In this document: in pieces, positions 42,141 to 50,749 of the stretch | How positions within the stretch are numbered: position 1 is the stretch's first letter | How the letters are laid out: each line of letters opens with the position of its first letter | Assembly (NCBI GenBank): GCA_021781345.1 | Contig: JAJXWZ010000001.1 | Coordinates: forward strand, 1 to 64,000 | Origin: Pseudomonadota bacterium | Lineage (GTDB): Bacteria > Pseudomonadota > Gammaproteobacteria > Xanthomonadales > Rhodanobacteraceae | DNA: 64,000 bases | Reading direction: 5' to 3' | Position numbers and translations under genes: made by a program | The notes under the pieces: model-generated | Seen by the model: the letters and a program-made list of their open reading frames with translations, nothing else | The model's database searches: none | What the model was told of the DNA's origin: nothing

Positions 42141-44000
42141 ATGATCGACTTTCCCCGCTGGAAATACTGGCTGGTCGGCATCGCGATGGTGCTTGGCCTG
42201 CTGTACGCCGCGCCCAACGCATTTCCTCCGCAGCCGGCCGTGCAGATCTCGCCGAACCGCGACGCCAGGATCGATGCGACCCTGCAGCAGCAGGTCACGG
42301 CCGACCTCGCCAAGGCCAAGATCCCCTACCAGAGCATCACGATCGACAAGAACCGCATGCTGGTGCGTTTCGCCAACACCGAAGTGCAGCTGCAAGGTTC
42401 CGATACGTTGCGTCTGGCGCTGGGCGACCATTACACGGTCGCGCTCAACCTCGCCACCACGGTCCCGCACTGGCTGCAGGCGATCGGCGGACGCGCGATG
42501 CCGCTGGGCCTGGACCTGCAGGGGGGGGTCCACTTCCTGATGTCGGTCGACCAGGATGCCGTGCTCAAGAAGCAGCAGCAGCGTTACCTGGACGACATCC
42601 GTTCGATCCTGCGCCAGAAGCAGATTCCCTACGACGCCGTGTCCCAGAGCGGCAACGGCGTGCTGGCGGTGTTCAAGACATCCGCCGATCGCGACAAGGC
42701 CCGTGGCGCGATCAGCCTCGATGCGACCGACTTGAACCTGGCGGACAGCCGTACTCCTGGTGGCGGTTACGCTCTGACGGCCACCATCAAGCCCGAAGTG
42801 CTGCAGAAGCTCGCGCAGACCGCGATCACCCAGAACGTCACGACCCTGCGCAACCGCGTCAACGAACTGGGCGTATCCGAGCCGCTGATCCAGCAGCAGG
42901 GCGAGAACCGCATCGTGGTGGAACTGCCGGGCGTGCAGGACACCGCCGAGGCCAAGCGCGTGCTGGGCGCGGTGGCGACGCTGGAATACCACGCCGAAGA
43001 CGAGAGCGTGAACCCGCAAGAAGCGGCCCGCACGGGCAACGTGCCGCCGGATGACCGCCTGTACTACACCAAGGATGGCCGACCGGTCGTGCTCAAGAAG
43101 CGCGTGATCGTCAGCGGCGACGAGCTCGTCGATGCCTCGCAGGGCTACGACCAGCAAAGCGGCTTGCCGGACGTGAACGTGACGCTCAATTCGGCCGGCG
43201 CCCGCAAGATGCTGGACTTCACCACCCAGAACGTGGGCAAGCGCATGGGCGTGGTGTACATCGAGCAGACGCCCGAGGTGAAAATGGTGGACGGCAAGGA
43301 GATCCGTACCTCCAAGACCACGGAAACGGTGCTCAACGACGCCGTGGTCCAGGGCGTGTTCGGCAAGAAGTTCCAGACCACCGGCCTCAGCCAGCAGGAA
43401 GCCGAGACGCTTTCGCTGATGCTGCGTTCGGGGTCGCTGGCCGCGCCGATGCAGATCGTCGAGGAGCGCGTGATCGGACCGAGCCTTGGCCAGGACAACA
43501 TCCGGAAGGGCCGGGATGCGGTGATCCTGGGCTTGGCACTGGTATTGTTGGCAGCCGCGTTTTATTACCGCCTGTTCGGATTGGTCGCGGACATCGCGCT
43601 GGTGTTCAACCTGATGATCCTGGTGGCGGTGATGTCCGCGATCGGGGTGACCCTGACGATGCCCGGCATCGCCGGCATCGTGCTGACGCTCGGCATGGCG
43701 ATCGACGCCAACGTGCTGATCTGCGAACGCATCCGCGAAGAACTCCACAACGGCTCGACGCCCTTGGCGTCGATCCGTGCCGGTTACGAGAAGGCGTGGT
43801 CGACGATCCTCGATGCCAACGTCACCCACCTGCTCGCCGCCCTGGGCCTGATCACGGTCGGTTCGGGCGCGATCAAGGGCTTCGGCATCACGTTGTTCAT
43901 CGGCGTGTCGACCTCGCTGTTCACCTCGGTGACCATGACCCACGCGATCACGGCATTGATCCACGGCCGCCGCAAGAAACTCAAGACACTCTGGGTGTGA
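42141..44000 (+). CDS. secD: Protein translocase subunit SecD
   Basis: A 619-residue inner-membrane protein using the proton gradient to pull proteins across after SecA-driven insertion. It has an N-terminal helix, the first periplasmic domain with PLGLDLQGGVHFL, and five C-terminal helices including GIAGIVLTLGMAIDANVLIC, where the aspartate is the proton-coupling residue of SecD. The coding sequence contains a run of eight G (42521-42528) at QGGV, which keeps frame as given. Length is normal. Confidence 0.98.
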   Translation: MIDFPRWKYWLVGIAMVLGLLYAAPNAFPPQPAVQISPNRDARIDATLQQQVTADLAKAKIPYQSITIDKNRMLVRFANTEVQLQGSDTLRLALGDHYTVALNLATTVPHWLQAIGGRAMPLGLDLQGGVHFLMSVDQDAVLKKQQQRYLDDIRSILRQKQIPYDAVSQSGNGVLAVFKTSADRDKARGAISLDATDLNLADSRTPGGGYALTATIKPEVLQKLAQTAITQNVTTLRNRVNELGVSEPLIQQQGENRIVVELPGVQDTAEAKRVLGAVATLEYHAEDESVNPQEAARTGNVPPDDRLYYTKDGRPVVLKKRVIVSGDELVDASQGYDQQSGLPDVNVTLNSAGARKMLDFTTQNVGKRMGVVYIEQTPEVKMVDGKEIRTSKTTETVLNDAVVQGVFGKKFQTTGLSQQEAETLSLMLRSGSLAAPMQIVEERVIGPSLGQDNIRKGRDAVILGLALVLLAAAFYYRLFGLVADIALVFNLMILVAVMSAIGVTLTMPGIAGIVLTLGMAIDANVLICERIREELHNGSTPLASIRAGYEKAWSTILDANVTHLLAALGLITVGSGAIKGFGITLFIGVSTSLFTSVTMTHAITALIHGRRKKLKTLWV

Positions 44001-44049
44001 CCGGCCCCGCCGGTGTGCGCCACCGCCAGCCAGATACCAGCGAACCTCC

Positions 44050-45015
44050 ATGGAACTCTTCCACCACGACCTGAACATCAACTTCCTCGGCATGCGCAAG
44101 ATCAGTATCGTCATCTCGGCGATCCTGCTGGCGGTGTCGATCTGGGCCATCGCGGTAAAGGGTCTCAACTACGGCCTCGATTTCACCGGTGGCATCCTGA
44201 TCCAGGTGAACTACCAGCAGCCGGTCGACGTGGGCGATGTCCGAACGGCCCTTGAAAAGGCCGGCTTCCGGCACGCGGTCGTCCAGAGCATGGGCGGCAC
44301 CCGCGAGATCTCGATACGCCTGCAGCCGCCGAAGCAGATGGGTGCCAGGAAGGAAAGCCCGGACAAGGTCGCCGGGGACGTATCCAAGAGCGTGCTGACC
44401 GCGCTGCAGGCTGCGCGGCCGGGCGTCAAGCTGGCCCAGCCGCCGGACTTCGTGGGCCCCGAGGTCGGGCAGGAACTGAAGACCAGCGGCATCTCCGCGG
44501 CGATCGTGGTGATCATCGGCATCATGATCTACCTGTGGGTGCGGTTCGAGAAGCGCTTCGCGTTCGCCGCGGTCGCCAGCGAATTCCACGACACGATCAT
44601 CACGCTGGGCATCATCGCGCTGGTGCAACGAGAATTCGACATGACCGTGCTTGCCGCGGTGCTGGCGGTGATCGGTTATTCGATCAACGACAAGGTGGTC
44701 GTGTTCGACCGTGTGCGCGAACTGTTCCGGCTGACACGCAAGGCCGAAACTGCGCAGATCCTCAATCGCGCGATCAACAACACGTTGTCACGGACCATCA
44801 TCACCTCGGTGTTCACCGCGATCACCATGGCTTCGCTGTACCTGTTCGGAGGTCCCGCCGTTCACGGATTCGCGATCACGATGTTGATCGGCATCCTGGT
44901 CGGCACTTTGTCGTCGATCTTCTTCGCCAGCCCGATGCTGCTGTGGCTGGGCGTGTCGAAGAAGGACCTGATGCCGGTGACGAGGGAAAATCCGGAGTTG
45001 GCGCGCCGTCCATGA
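44050..45015 (+). CDS. secF: Protein translocase subunit SecF
   Basis: A 321-residue partner of SecD with six transmembrane helices. Conserved features are the first periplasmic region GLDFTGGILIQV, TSGISAAIVVIIGIMIYLWVRF, the proton-relay motif VIGYSINDKVVVFDRVRE and LSRTIITSVFTAITM. It starts 49 bp after secD. A repeat copy, not a clear terminator, lies in the 171 bp between secF and the convergent rapA-like gene. Confidence 0.97.
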   Translation: MELFHHDLNINFLGMRKISIVISAILLAVSIWAIAVKGLNYGLDFTGGILIQVNYQQPVDVGDVRTALEKAGFRHAVVQSMGGTREISIRLQPPKQMGARKESPDKVAGDVSKSVLTALQAARPGVKLAQPPDFVGPEVGQELKTSGISAAIVVIIGIMIYLWVRFEKRFAFAAVASEFHDTIITLGIIALVQREFDMTVLAAVLAVIGYSINDKVVVFDRVRELFRLTRKAETAQILNRAINNTLSRTIITSVFTAITMASLYLFGGPAVHGFAITMLIGILVGTLSSIFFASPMLLWLGVSKKDLMPVTRENPELARRP

Positions 45016-45069
45016 TTTCTGCGATCTTCCATGATCGCTGCACCATCCTGTGCACCCCTGGATGGATGC

Positions 45070-45150
45070 CGATCGCGTAGCCGGCAACCAGAACGGCCTT
45101 CAAGGCCGCCATCCATCGCAAACAGCTTTGTGGCCTGGCCTTCCGCCAGA
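45070..45150 (+). repeat. Dispersed ~80-bp imperfect repeat, copy A
   Basis: This stretch after secF matches copy B (48107-48186) read on the opposite strand. Shared blocks include CAAGGCCGCCATCCAT and GTGGCC-GGC-TTCCGC. I count about 75-80% identity by eye over the best 62 bases. The core GGCCTT-C-AAGGCC can fold on itself. Confidence 0.6.
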
Positions 45151-45186
45151 AGCTGCCCGGCTCTGGGCGAAGTCGGTTTGCGCGGG

Positions 45187-48015
45187 TCAGCGCAATGACA
45201 GGAAGTCGGCGCTGACCGCCATCCTCATGGCGTCCAGCCGCGGGCGTGCGCCGGAGAGCGCATGCAGGACGGCCTCGCGTTTGGCTTCTGCTGCGCCGAT
45301 CTCCGTGTCGGTCACAGAGGCAAGCGTCGCCGCCAGCGCGCGCAGTCGTTGCACGCGGGCGTCCAGCGATTCGCGGGCGCAGGCGATGCCCGATTCGATC
45401 ACTGACCGCGTACGTTCGACGGCCAGCGCATCGCACGCTTCCAGCATCGGCGGCACCAATTGGGCGAGGTGTCGGCGGTAGCGCGAAACGTCGGGGTTGC
45501 GTTCCCGGGCACGCGCCAGCGCCGCGACCGAGGGACGGTAATCACGCTGGGCCCGGCGCGAATCGACGCAGACCGCCAGTGGTGTCGGGGGCAGGAATCG
45601 CGGCGTGTCCAGCTCCGCATCCGCGACGCATTCCACGACATACAGCGCTTCCAGCAACACGCTGCGCGCTGGCAGCGCGGGATCGACCAGCAACGCGGCG
45701 TTGCCGGATTCCCCGGCCAGCAGGAGGTCGAAGGCGCCAAGGATCAGAGGATGATCCAACCGCAGCAGCTCCAGTTCCTCGCGTGCCAGTGCCTGGGCGC
45801 GATCGAATGTCGCCCGTCGAGCGCCGTCCGCGAAGCCGGGCAGGGCATCGGTGGACAGGAACTCCGGATCCAGCAGGAAGCTGCCGTCGCCGAGATCCTC
45901 GACGTGGACGCCGAACGGCTCGAAACAGGCTTGCATCAATTCGCGGGCCGATGCGTCGGCGTCCGCTTCGCGCATGTCCGCGATCAAGGCCCGGCCACCC
46001 GCGTGTCGCGCAGCCAGTTCCAGCAGGCGGTCGCGTCCGGCGTGGATGGCCGCGCCGAGCTCCGCATGCGCGCTTGCCGTCGCGCCGACAAGGTCATCCA
46101 GCTCCGGATCGTCGGATTCGCCGGCCTCCGCATGGTCGCGCGCGACGCGTTCGATCCGTCCGCCGAACCGGCGCAGCAACTCGCGGCCGTTCGCGGGACA
46201 CTCTCGCAGCACGCGCGTGCCGCAGGCGTGCCAGCGGATCACTGCCTCCTGCGCGGTGCCCGGCAGGGAGAGCAGGTGCAGGACTACCGGTTCGTTCTGG
46301 CCGATGCGGTCGAGGCGCCCGATCCGCTGCTCGAGCAGGTCCGGGTCCAGCGGAAGGTCCCATAGCACCAGGCGATGCGCAAACTGGAAATTGCGCCCCT
46401 CCGAACCGATTTCCGAGCACAGCAGCAGGCGCGCGCCGTCCGCCTGGGCAAACCATGCCGCCGCGCGGTCGCGCTGCAGCAGCGTCATGCCATCGTGGAA
46501 GCATGCCACGCTGGCGCCGCTGCGCGTGCGCAGCACGGCGTCGATCGCCTCGACCTTGGCACGGCTGGTCGCGATCAGCAGGAATTTCTGGTCACGGTGC
46601 GCGTCCAGCAGTGCGACCAGCCATCCGATGCGTGGATCGTCGGCGTAATCGAGGGCGCGCTGCACCGTGCCCGCGGCGTGCATGTCATCGTCGTATTCCG
46701 ACAGCAGTCGCTGTCGCTGGACTTCCGTCGGCTCCGTGCCTTCGTCGATCATCGGCGCGCGTTCCTGGAAACCGCCCACGGTCGCGCGTCGGTTGCGATA
46801 CATCGAGCGACCGGTGCCATGGCGGTCGACCAAGGCCGACAACAGTTCGTCGGCGCCGTCCGGATAGCCGGCGACGAGGCCATTCAGCTCGGGGTCGCGT
46901 GGAAACCGCGCGCACAACGCGGCACGCTCGGCCTCGGCGAAGGGATCGCGACGGGCGATGCGTTCGGCGATGGGTGAGAGGCTGGCGTAGCCGTCGGCTT
47001 CGGCGAGGTAGGCGTCGAGGTCGTCGTAGCGAGCCGGGTCCAGCAGGCGCAGGCGCGCGAAATGCGCGCTCCGTCCCAACTGCTCCGGCGTGGCCGTTAG
47101 AAGCGCGACGCTGGGCGTCGCGGCGGCAAGTGCTTCGACCGCGAGATACGCGGGGCTTGCGGTTGCCGGCGTCCATTCGAGGTGGTGCGCCTCGTCCACG
47201 ACCAGCATGTCCCAGCCCGCCGCGAGCGCCTGCTCGTGGCGCAGCGGCTCGTGCGTCAGCCAGGCGAGCGAGACGATCGCAAGTTGGTCGTCGAGGAACG
47301 GGTTGTGGCCGGGCTCCGCGGCTTCGATGGCCGTGCAGCGTTCCTCGTCGACGATCGCAAAGGCCAGCTGGAACCGCCGGCGCATCTCGACGAACCATTG
47401 CACCAGCAATGCGTCGGGCAGCACGATCAATACCCGGGCCGCGCGGCCGGTCGCAAGCATGCGCGCGACCAGCATGCCGGCCTCGATGGTCTTGCCGAGT
47501 CCGGCCTCGTCGGCAAGCAGCACGCGCGGATGTTCGCGCTCCATGCAGGCGGCGACCACGCCCATCTGGTGCGGCAGCAGTTCGATGCGGGCGGACAGGA
47601 TTCCCCACGCGTCCGAGCGCCGCGCCGCCGCGCGAGCGAGCAACGCCCGTTTGCGCAATTCGTAATGATGCGGCTTGTCGACGCGCGCGGACATCAGGCG
47701 AGCATCGGCCTGCGACAGCGACTGTTCGTCGTCGAGCTGGCCTTCGGCGAGTTCGCGCTTTTCGCCGGAATACACCAGCAGGCCGTCACGCAGGTCGATG
47801 CGTTCGACAACGAACGAGATGCCGCGTCCCGAGATCCGCTGGCCGACCCGGAAGCTGGCACGCGCGAGCGGGGCGCCTTGCGCGGAATAGTTGCGCACGA
47901 CGCCGGACTTCGCGAACAACACCTGGACGGCGCGTTCGTCACAGCGAAGCAGCGTGCCGAGGCCGAGTTCGGGCTCCGCTTCGGATACCCATCGTTGGCC
48001 CGGAACGTAGTTCAT
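45187..48015 (-). CDS. rapA: RapA-like SNF2 ATPase, RNA polymerase-associated
   Basis: A 942-residue protein resembling RapA (968 residues in E. coli), which recycles RNA polymerase. N-terminal Tudor-like domains (1-110, VPGQRWVSEAEPELGLGTLL), a SNF2 helicase core with LLADEAGLGKTIEAGM (Walker A, 167-182), VVDEAHH (DEAH), LLTATP, and motifs V/VI in CSEIGSEGRNFQFAHRLV and QRIGRLDRIGQ. A long C-terminal domain follows, as in RapA. The ATG was chosen at the RapA N-terminus; a longer reading runs through repeat copy B and is not homologous. It is convergent with secF. Confidence 0.93.
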   Translation of the reverse strand: MNYVPGQRWVSEAEPELGLGTLLRCDERAVQVLFAKSGVVRNYSAQGAPLARASFRVGQRISGRGISFVVERIDLRDGLLVYSGEKRELAEGQLDDEQSLSQADARLMSARVDKPHHYELRKRALLARAAARRSDAWGILSARIELLPHQMGVVAACMEREHPRVLLADEAGLGKTIEAGMLVARMLATGRAARVLIVLPDALLVQWFVEMRRRFQLAFAIVDEERCTAIEAAEPGHNPFLDDQLAIVSLAWLTHEPLRHEQALAAGWDMLVVDEAHHLEWTPATASPAYLAVEALAAATPSVALLTATPEQLGRSAHFARLRLLDPARYDDLDAYLAEADGYASLSPIAERIARRDPFAEAERAALCARFPRDPELNGLVAGYPDGADELLSALVDRHGTGRSMYRNRRATVGGFQERAPMIDEGTEPTEVQRQRLLSEYDDDMHAAGTVQRALDYADDPRIGWLVALLDAHRDQKFLLIATSRAKVEAIDAVLRTRSGASVACFHDGMTLLQRDRAAAWFAQADGARLLLCSEIGSEGRNFQFAHRLVLWDLPLDPDLLEQRIGRLDRIGQNEPVVLHLLSLPGTAQEAVIRWHACGTRVLRECPANGRELLRRFGGRIERVARDHAEAGESDDPELDDLVGATASAHAELGAAIHAGRDRLLELAARHAGGRALIADMREADADASARELMQACFEPFGVHVEDLGDGSFLLDPEFLSTDALPGFADGARRATFDRAQALAREELELLRLDHPLILGAFDLLLAGESGNAALLVDPALPARSVLLEALYVVECVADAELDTPRFLPPTPLAVCVDSRRAQRDYRPSVAALARARERNPDVSRYRRHLAQLVPPMLEACDALAVERTRSVIESGIACARESLDARVQRLRALAATLASVTDTEIGAAEAKREAVLHALSGARPRLDAMRMAVSADFLSLR

Positions 48016-48106
48016 CGCCGCATCGCCATCGGGAAAGCTGCGTATTATCGCGCGTCGCAGCCCCGGTTGCCGGATCGCGGCCCGGCAATGGCGGATTCGA
48101 AGCGAC

Positions 48107-48186
48107 TCCCGCGGAAAGCCGGGCCACCGGCCTGCTGGCCATGGATGGCGGCCTTGCGGGCCATTCCGGTCCTGACTCCGCGCTCG
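48107..48186 (-). repeat. Dispersed ~80-bp imperfect repeat, copy B
   Basis: Inverted partner of copy A, 92 bp upstream of the rapA start and in the same sense as rapA. The pair brackets the gene at a distance of about 3 kb. The whole 381-bp gap 48016-48396 holds this repeat, two hairpins and no supported gene. A weaker 14/15-base resemblance to the CCGCCATCCATG core occurs near 50660-50675. Confidence 0.6.
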
Positions 48187-48312
48187 GGCCCCCTGAGCAA
48201 TGCACTTCGCCGCGTACCAGGCTCCGGGCCCGGCGGCGGCGCGGGCCCGGCGTGTCGCTTGCATCGTGCTTGCCTCGAAACGGACTGCGCCGCGACGCGC
48301 AGCGTCGAATGG

Positions 48313-48340
48313 AAAAAAACGCCGCACGTGCGTGCGGCGT
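48313..48340 (-). terminator. Rho-independent terminator after the M13 peptidase gene
   Basis: On the minus strand ACGCCGCACG, a two-base loop and CGTGCGGCGT form a perfect 10-bp stem that runs into seven T (complement of 48313-48319). It lies about 57 bp after the peptidase stop. Confidence 0.9.
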
Positions 48341-48348
48341 CGAAAGTC

Positions 48349-48380
48349 GCGCTTGTGCGATCCGGGGATCGCACAAGCGC
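48349..48380 (-). repeat. Perfect 14-bp stem-loop ahead of the terminator
   Basis: GCGCTTGTGCGATC, a four-base loop and GATCGCACAAGCGC. The inverted repeat is perfect, lies 16 bp after the peptidase stop and only 8 bp before the true terminator hairpin. It has no T-run of its own, so it may act as a 3'-end stabiliser or RNA-processing signal rather than a second terminator. Confidence 0.85.
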
Positions 48381-48396
48381 ATGGACAACGTGGCGC

Positions 48397-50553
48397 CTAC
48401 CAGATCTTCACGAGCTTGTCGCCAGTGTGGACCATCTTGTCGCCCGGCTTGCACTGGAAGGCCTGGGCGAACTGCGGCATGTTGGCGGCCGACGCGAAGG
48501 CGCGTATCTTGGCCGGTGCGTGCGGGTCGATGTTCAACAGCAGCTCCGCGGTCTTTTCCCGATCCTTGCCTTCCCAGACCCGCGCGGAGTTGAGGAAGAA
48601 GCGCTGGTCCTCGGTCATGCCGTCGATCTTCTCGTCGGCTTCCTTCGGGTTGTTCTTCAGCGCGGTCTGCAACGCGGTGTAGGCGATGTTGAGGCCGCCC
48701 AGGTCCGCGATGTCCTCGCCCAAGGTCAGCTTCCCGTTGACGTGCAGGTCGGGCTTGCCGGGGATCGGCGTGTAACCGTCGTACTGCTTGACCAGCGCGG
48801 CCGTGCGTTCGTCGAACTGCTTCTTGTCCTGCTTGGTCCACCAGTTGACGCGGTTGCCGTGGCCGTCGAACTGGCTGCCCTGGTCGTCGAATCCGTGGCT
48901 GGATTCGTGCCCGATGACGAAACCGATGCCACCGTAGTTGAGCGCATCGTCGCCGTTGGCATAGAAGAACGGCGGTTGCAGGATCGCGGCCGGGAAGTTG
49001 ATTGTGTTGGTGGTCGGGTCGTAGTAGGCATTGATCGTCTGCGGCGTCATGCCCCATTCCTTGCGGTCCGTCGGCTTGCCGATCTTGCCGATGTCGTAGT
49101 GGTAGTTGTACTTGCCGGCGGCCTCGAGGTTGGCGTACCAGTGGCCGGGTTCGATGGTCAGGCCGCTCCAGTCGCGCCATTCGCCCTTGTCCGGGTAGCC
49201 GATCTTGGGCAGGAACAGCGCCCACTTCTCGAGCGCCTTCTTCTTGGTCGCCTCGCTCATCCAGTCGACGTGCTCGATGTGCTCCTTGAGCGCGGCGCGG
49301 ATGTTGGTGACCAGTTGCTCGGCGCGTTGCTTGGCTTCGGGGGGGAAGTACTTGGCGACGTACAGTTCGCCCAGGCCCATGCCCATCGCGCCGTTGACGG
49401 CGCCGATCACGCGCTTCCAGCGCGGCGCCAGTTCCGGCTGGCCGGTCAGCGTCTTGCGGAAATCGAACTGGTTGTCGACGAAGGCCTGGCTCAGTGCCGG
49501 CGACGCATTGTTGATCAGGTGGAACTTCAGGTAGGCCTGCCATTGCGACGCCGGGGCGGTGGCGAGCAGCTTGTCGAACTCGGCCATGAACTTCGGCTGC
49601 GACAGCGAGAAGCCCTTGCCGACGTCCACGCCCTGGGCCTTGAAGAAATTCTCCCAGCTGAAATGCGGCGTGATCTTGTCAGCCTGCGCGACGCTCACGA
49701 AGTGGTACTCGTTGTCGAGGTTGCGCAGCTCGGTCGGCGACAGCGACGCCTTGGCGAGATCGGTCTCGAACTTCATCACCTCGTCGGCCTGTTTCTGGGC
49801 ATCGGCCGCCGGCGTGCCGACCAGTTCGAACGACTTGGCGATGTACTTCAGGTAGGCATCGCGGATGTCCTTGTACTTCGGCGACAGGTAATAGTCGCGG
49901 GTCGGCAGCCCGAGTCCGCTCTGGAATACGTAGCCGATCTGCTTGGTCGCATCCTTGAAGTCGGCACCCGAGCCGAAGTCGAAGACATAGCTGTCGCCGT
50001 TGTCGAAGCTGGCGTCCAGGAAACCTGCGATGTCGGCGGGAGTCTTGAGGGCGTCGATCGCCGCGAGTTGCGGCTTGATCGGGTCGTAGCCACGTTGGTC
50101 GATGGCAGCGGTATCCATGCCCGCGGCGTAGAGGTCGCCGAGTTTCTGCTGCAGGTCGTTACCCTTGTGTTCCTTGGCATTCTGCGCCGCGGTCTCGAGG
50201 ATCTGCCGCTGCTGCATCAGGCTCTTCTCGTGCAGCATGCTGAACGAGCCCCAGCGCGTCTGGTCGGCCGGGATCGGGTTGGCCTTGTTCCAGTTCGCAT
50301 TGACGTAGTCGGCGAAGTCGTTGCACGGGTTGTACTGGTCGTCGAGATTGAACGCCATCGGCTGGTCTGGCGGAATGCTCACGACGCTCGAGCCGGCGGC
50401 GGGCTTGGCGGCGGACTGCGCCGAAGCCGGTGCCGATGCCGATGCGGCCGGCGCCGAGGCGGACGAATTCTGGGAGGACGTGTTGCTGCAGCCGGACAGC
50501 GCCAGCGCGGCACCCACGGCCAGGGCGATCGGGGTCAACAGGTGTTTGTGCAT
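48397..50553 (-). CDS. M13-family zinc metallopeptidase, lipoprotein
   Basis: A 718-residue neprilysin-type peptidase exported as a lipoprotein: signal peptide with lipobox LALSGC (lipidated cysteine near residue 22), then a Ser/Ala/Pro-rich spacer. The catalytic domain has GHESSH (H549, E550, H553) and GEDIADLGGL for the third zinc ligand, with NAYYDPTTNTINFPA as the M13 substrate-binding motif. The N-terminal domain starts DQYNPCNDFADYVNANW. AAGGAT precedes the ATG at 50553. M13 peptidases degrade small peptides; its target is unknown. It diverges from the beta-CASP gene. Confidence 0.95.
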   Translation of the reverse strand: MHKHLLTPIALAVGAALALSGCSNTSSQNSSASAPAASASAPASAQSAAKPAAGSSVVSIPPDQPMAFNLDDQYNPCNDFADYVNANWNKANPIPADQTRWGSFSMLHEKSLMQQRQILETAAQNAKEHKGNDLQQKLGDLYAAGMDTAAIDQRGYDPIKPQLAAIDALKTPADIAGFLDASFDNGDSYVFDFGSGADFKDATKQIGYVFQSGLGLPTRDYYLSPKYKDIRDAYLKYIAKSFELVGTPAADAQKQADEVMKFETDLAKASLSPTELRNLDNEYHFVSVAQADKITPHFSWENFFKAQGVDVGKGFSLSQPKFMAEFDKLLATAPASQWQAYLKFHLINNASPALSQAFVDNQFDFRKTLTGQPELAPRWKRVIGAVNGAMGMGLGELYVAKYFPPEAKQRAEQLVTNIRAALKEHIEHVDWMSEATKKKALEKWALFLPKIGYPDKGEWRDWSGLTIEPGHWYANLEAAGKYNYHYDIGKIGKPTDRKEWGMTPQTINAYYDPTTNTINFPAAILQPPFFYANGDDALNYGGIGFVIGHESSHGFDDQGSQFDGHGNRVNWWTKQDKKQFDERTAALVKQYDGYTPIPGKPDLHVNGKLTLGEDIADLGGLNIAYTALQTALKNNPKEADEKIDGMTEDQRFFLNSARVWEGKDREKTAELLLNIDPHAPAKIRAFASAANMPQFAQAFQCKPGDKMVHTGDKLVKIW

Positions 50554-50749
50554 GGGGAAATCCTTTGGCGTCACGAAATCGGGGACCGCCGCGTTCGGCG
50601 TACGGTTCGAACCCCCGATTGTGCCAGCAATCCACCGCCCTGCGCGTGGCTAGGCCATAGGTCATGGATGGCGGCGCGTCGCTGCCCGCGTTGCCGCCGG
50701 GGTAGGCGCCGCGCATACTGCGGATCCGTCGGACGTACGGAGCACTCGC

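Noticed and set aside
42521-42528. Run of eight G inside secD
   Set aside because: Looked like a phase-variable tract, but secD is essential, the run encodes the conserved QGGV of the family and the frame is intact, so a switch is unlikely.
50655-50680. Possible third copy of the repeat flanking rapA
   Set aside because: Only the CCGCCATCCATG core matches (about 14 of 15 bases) and the similarity does not extend, so it is not counted as a copy.
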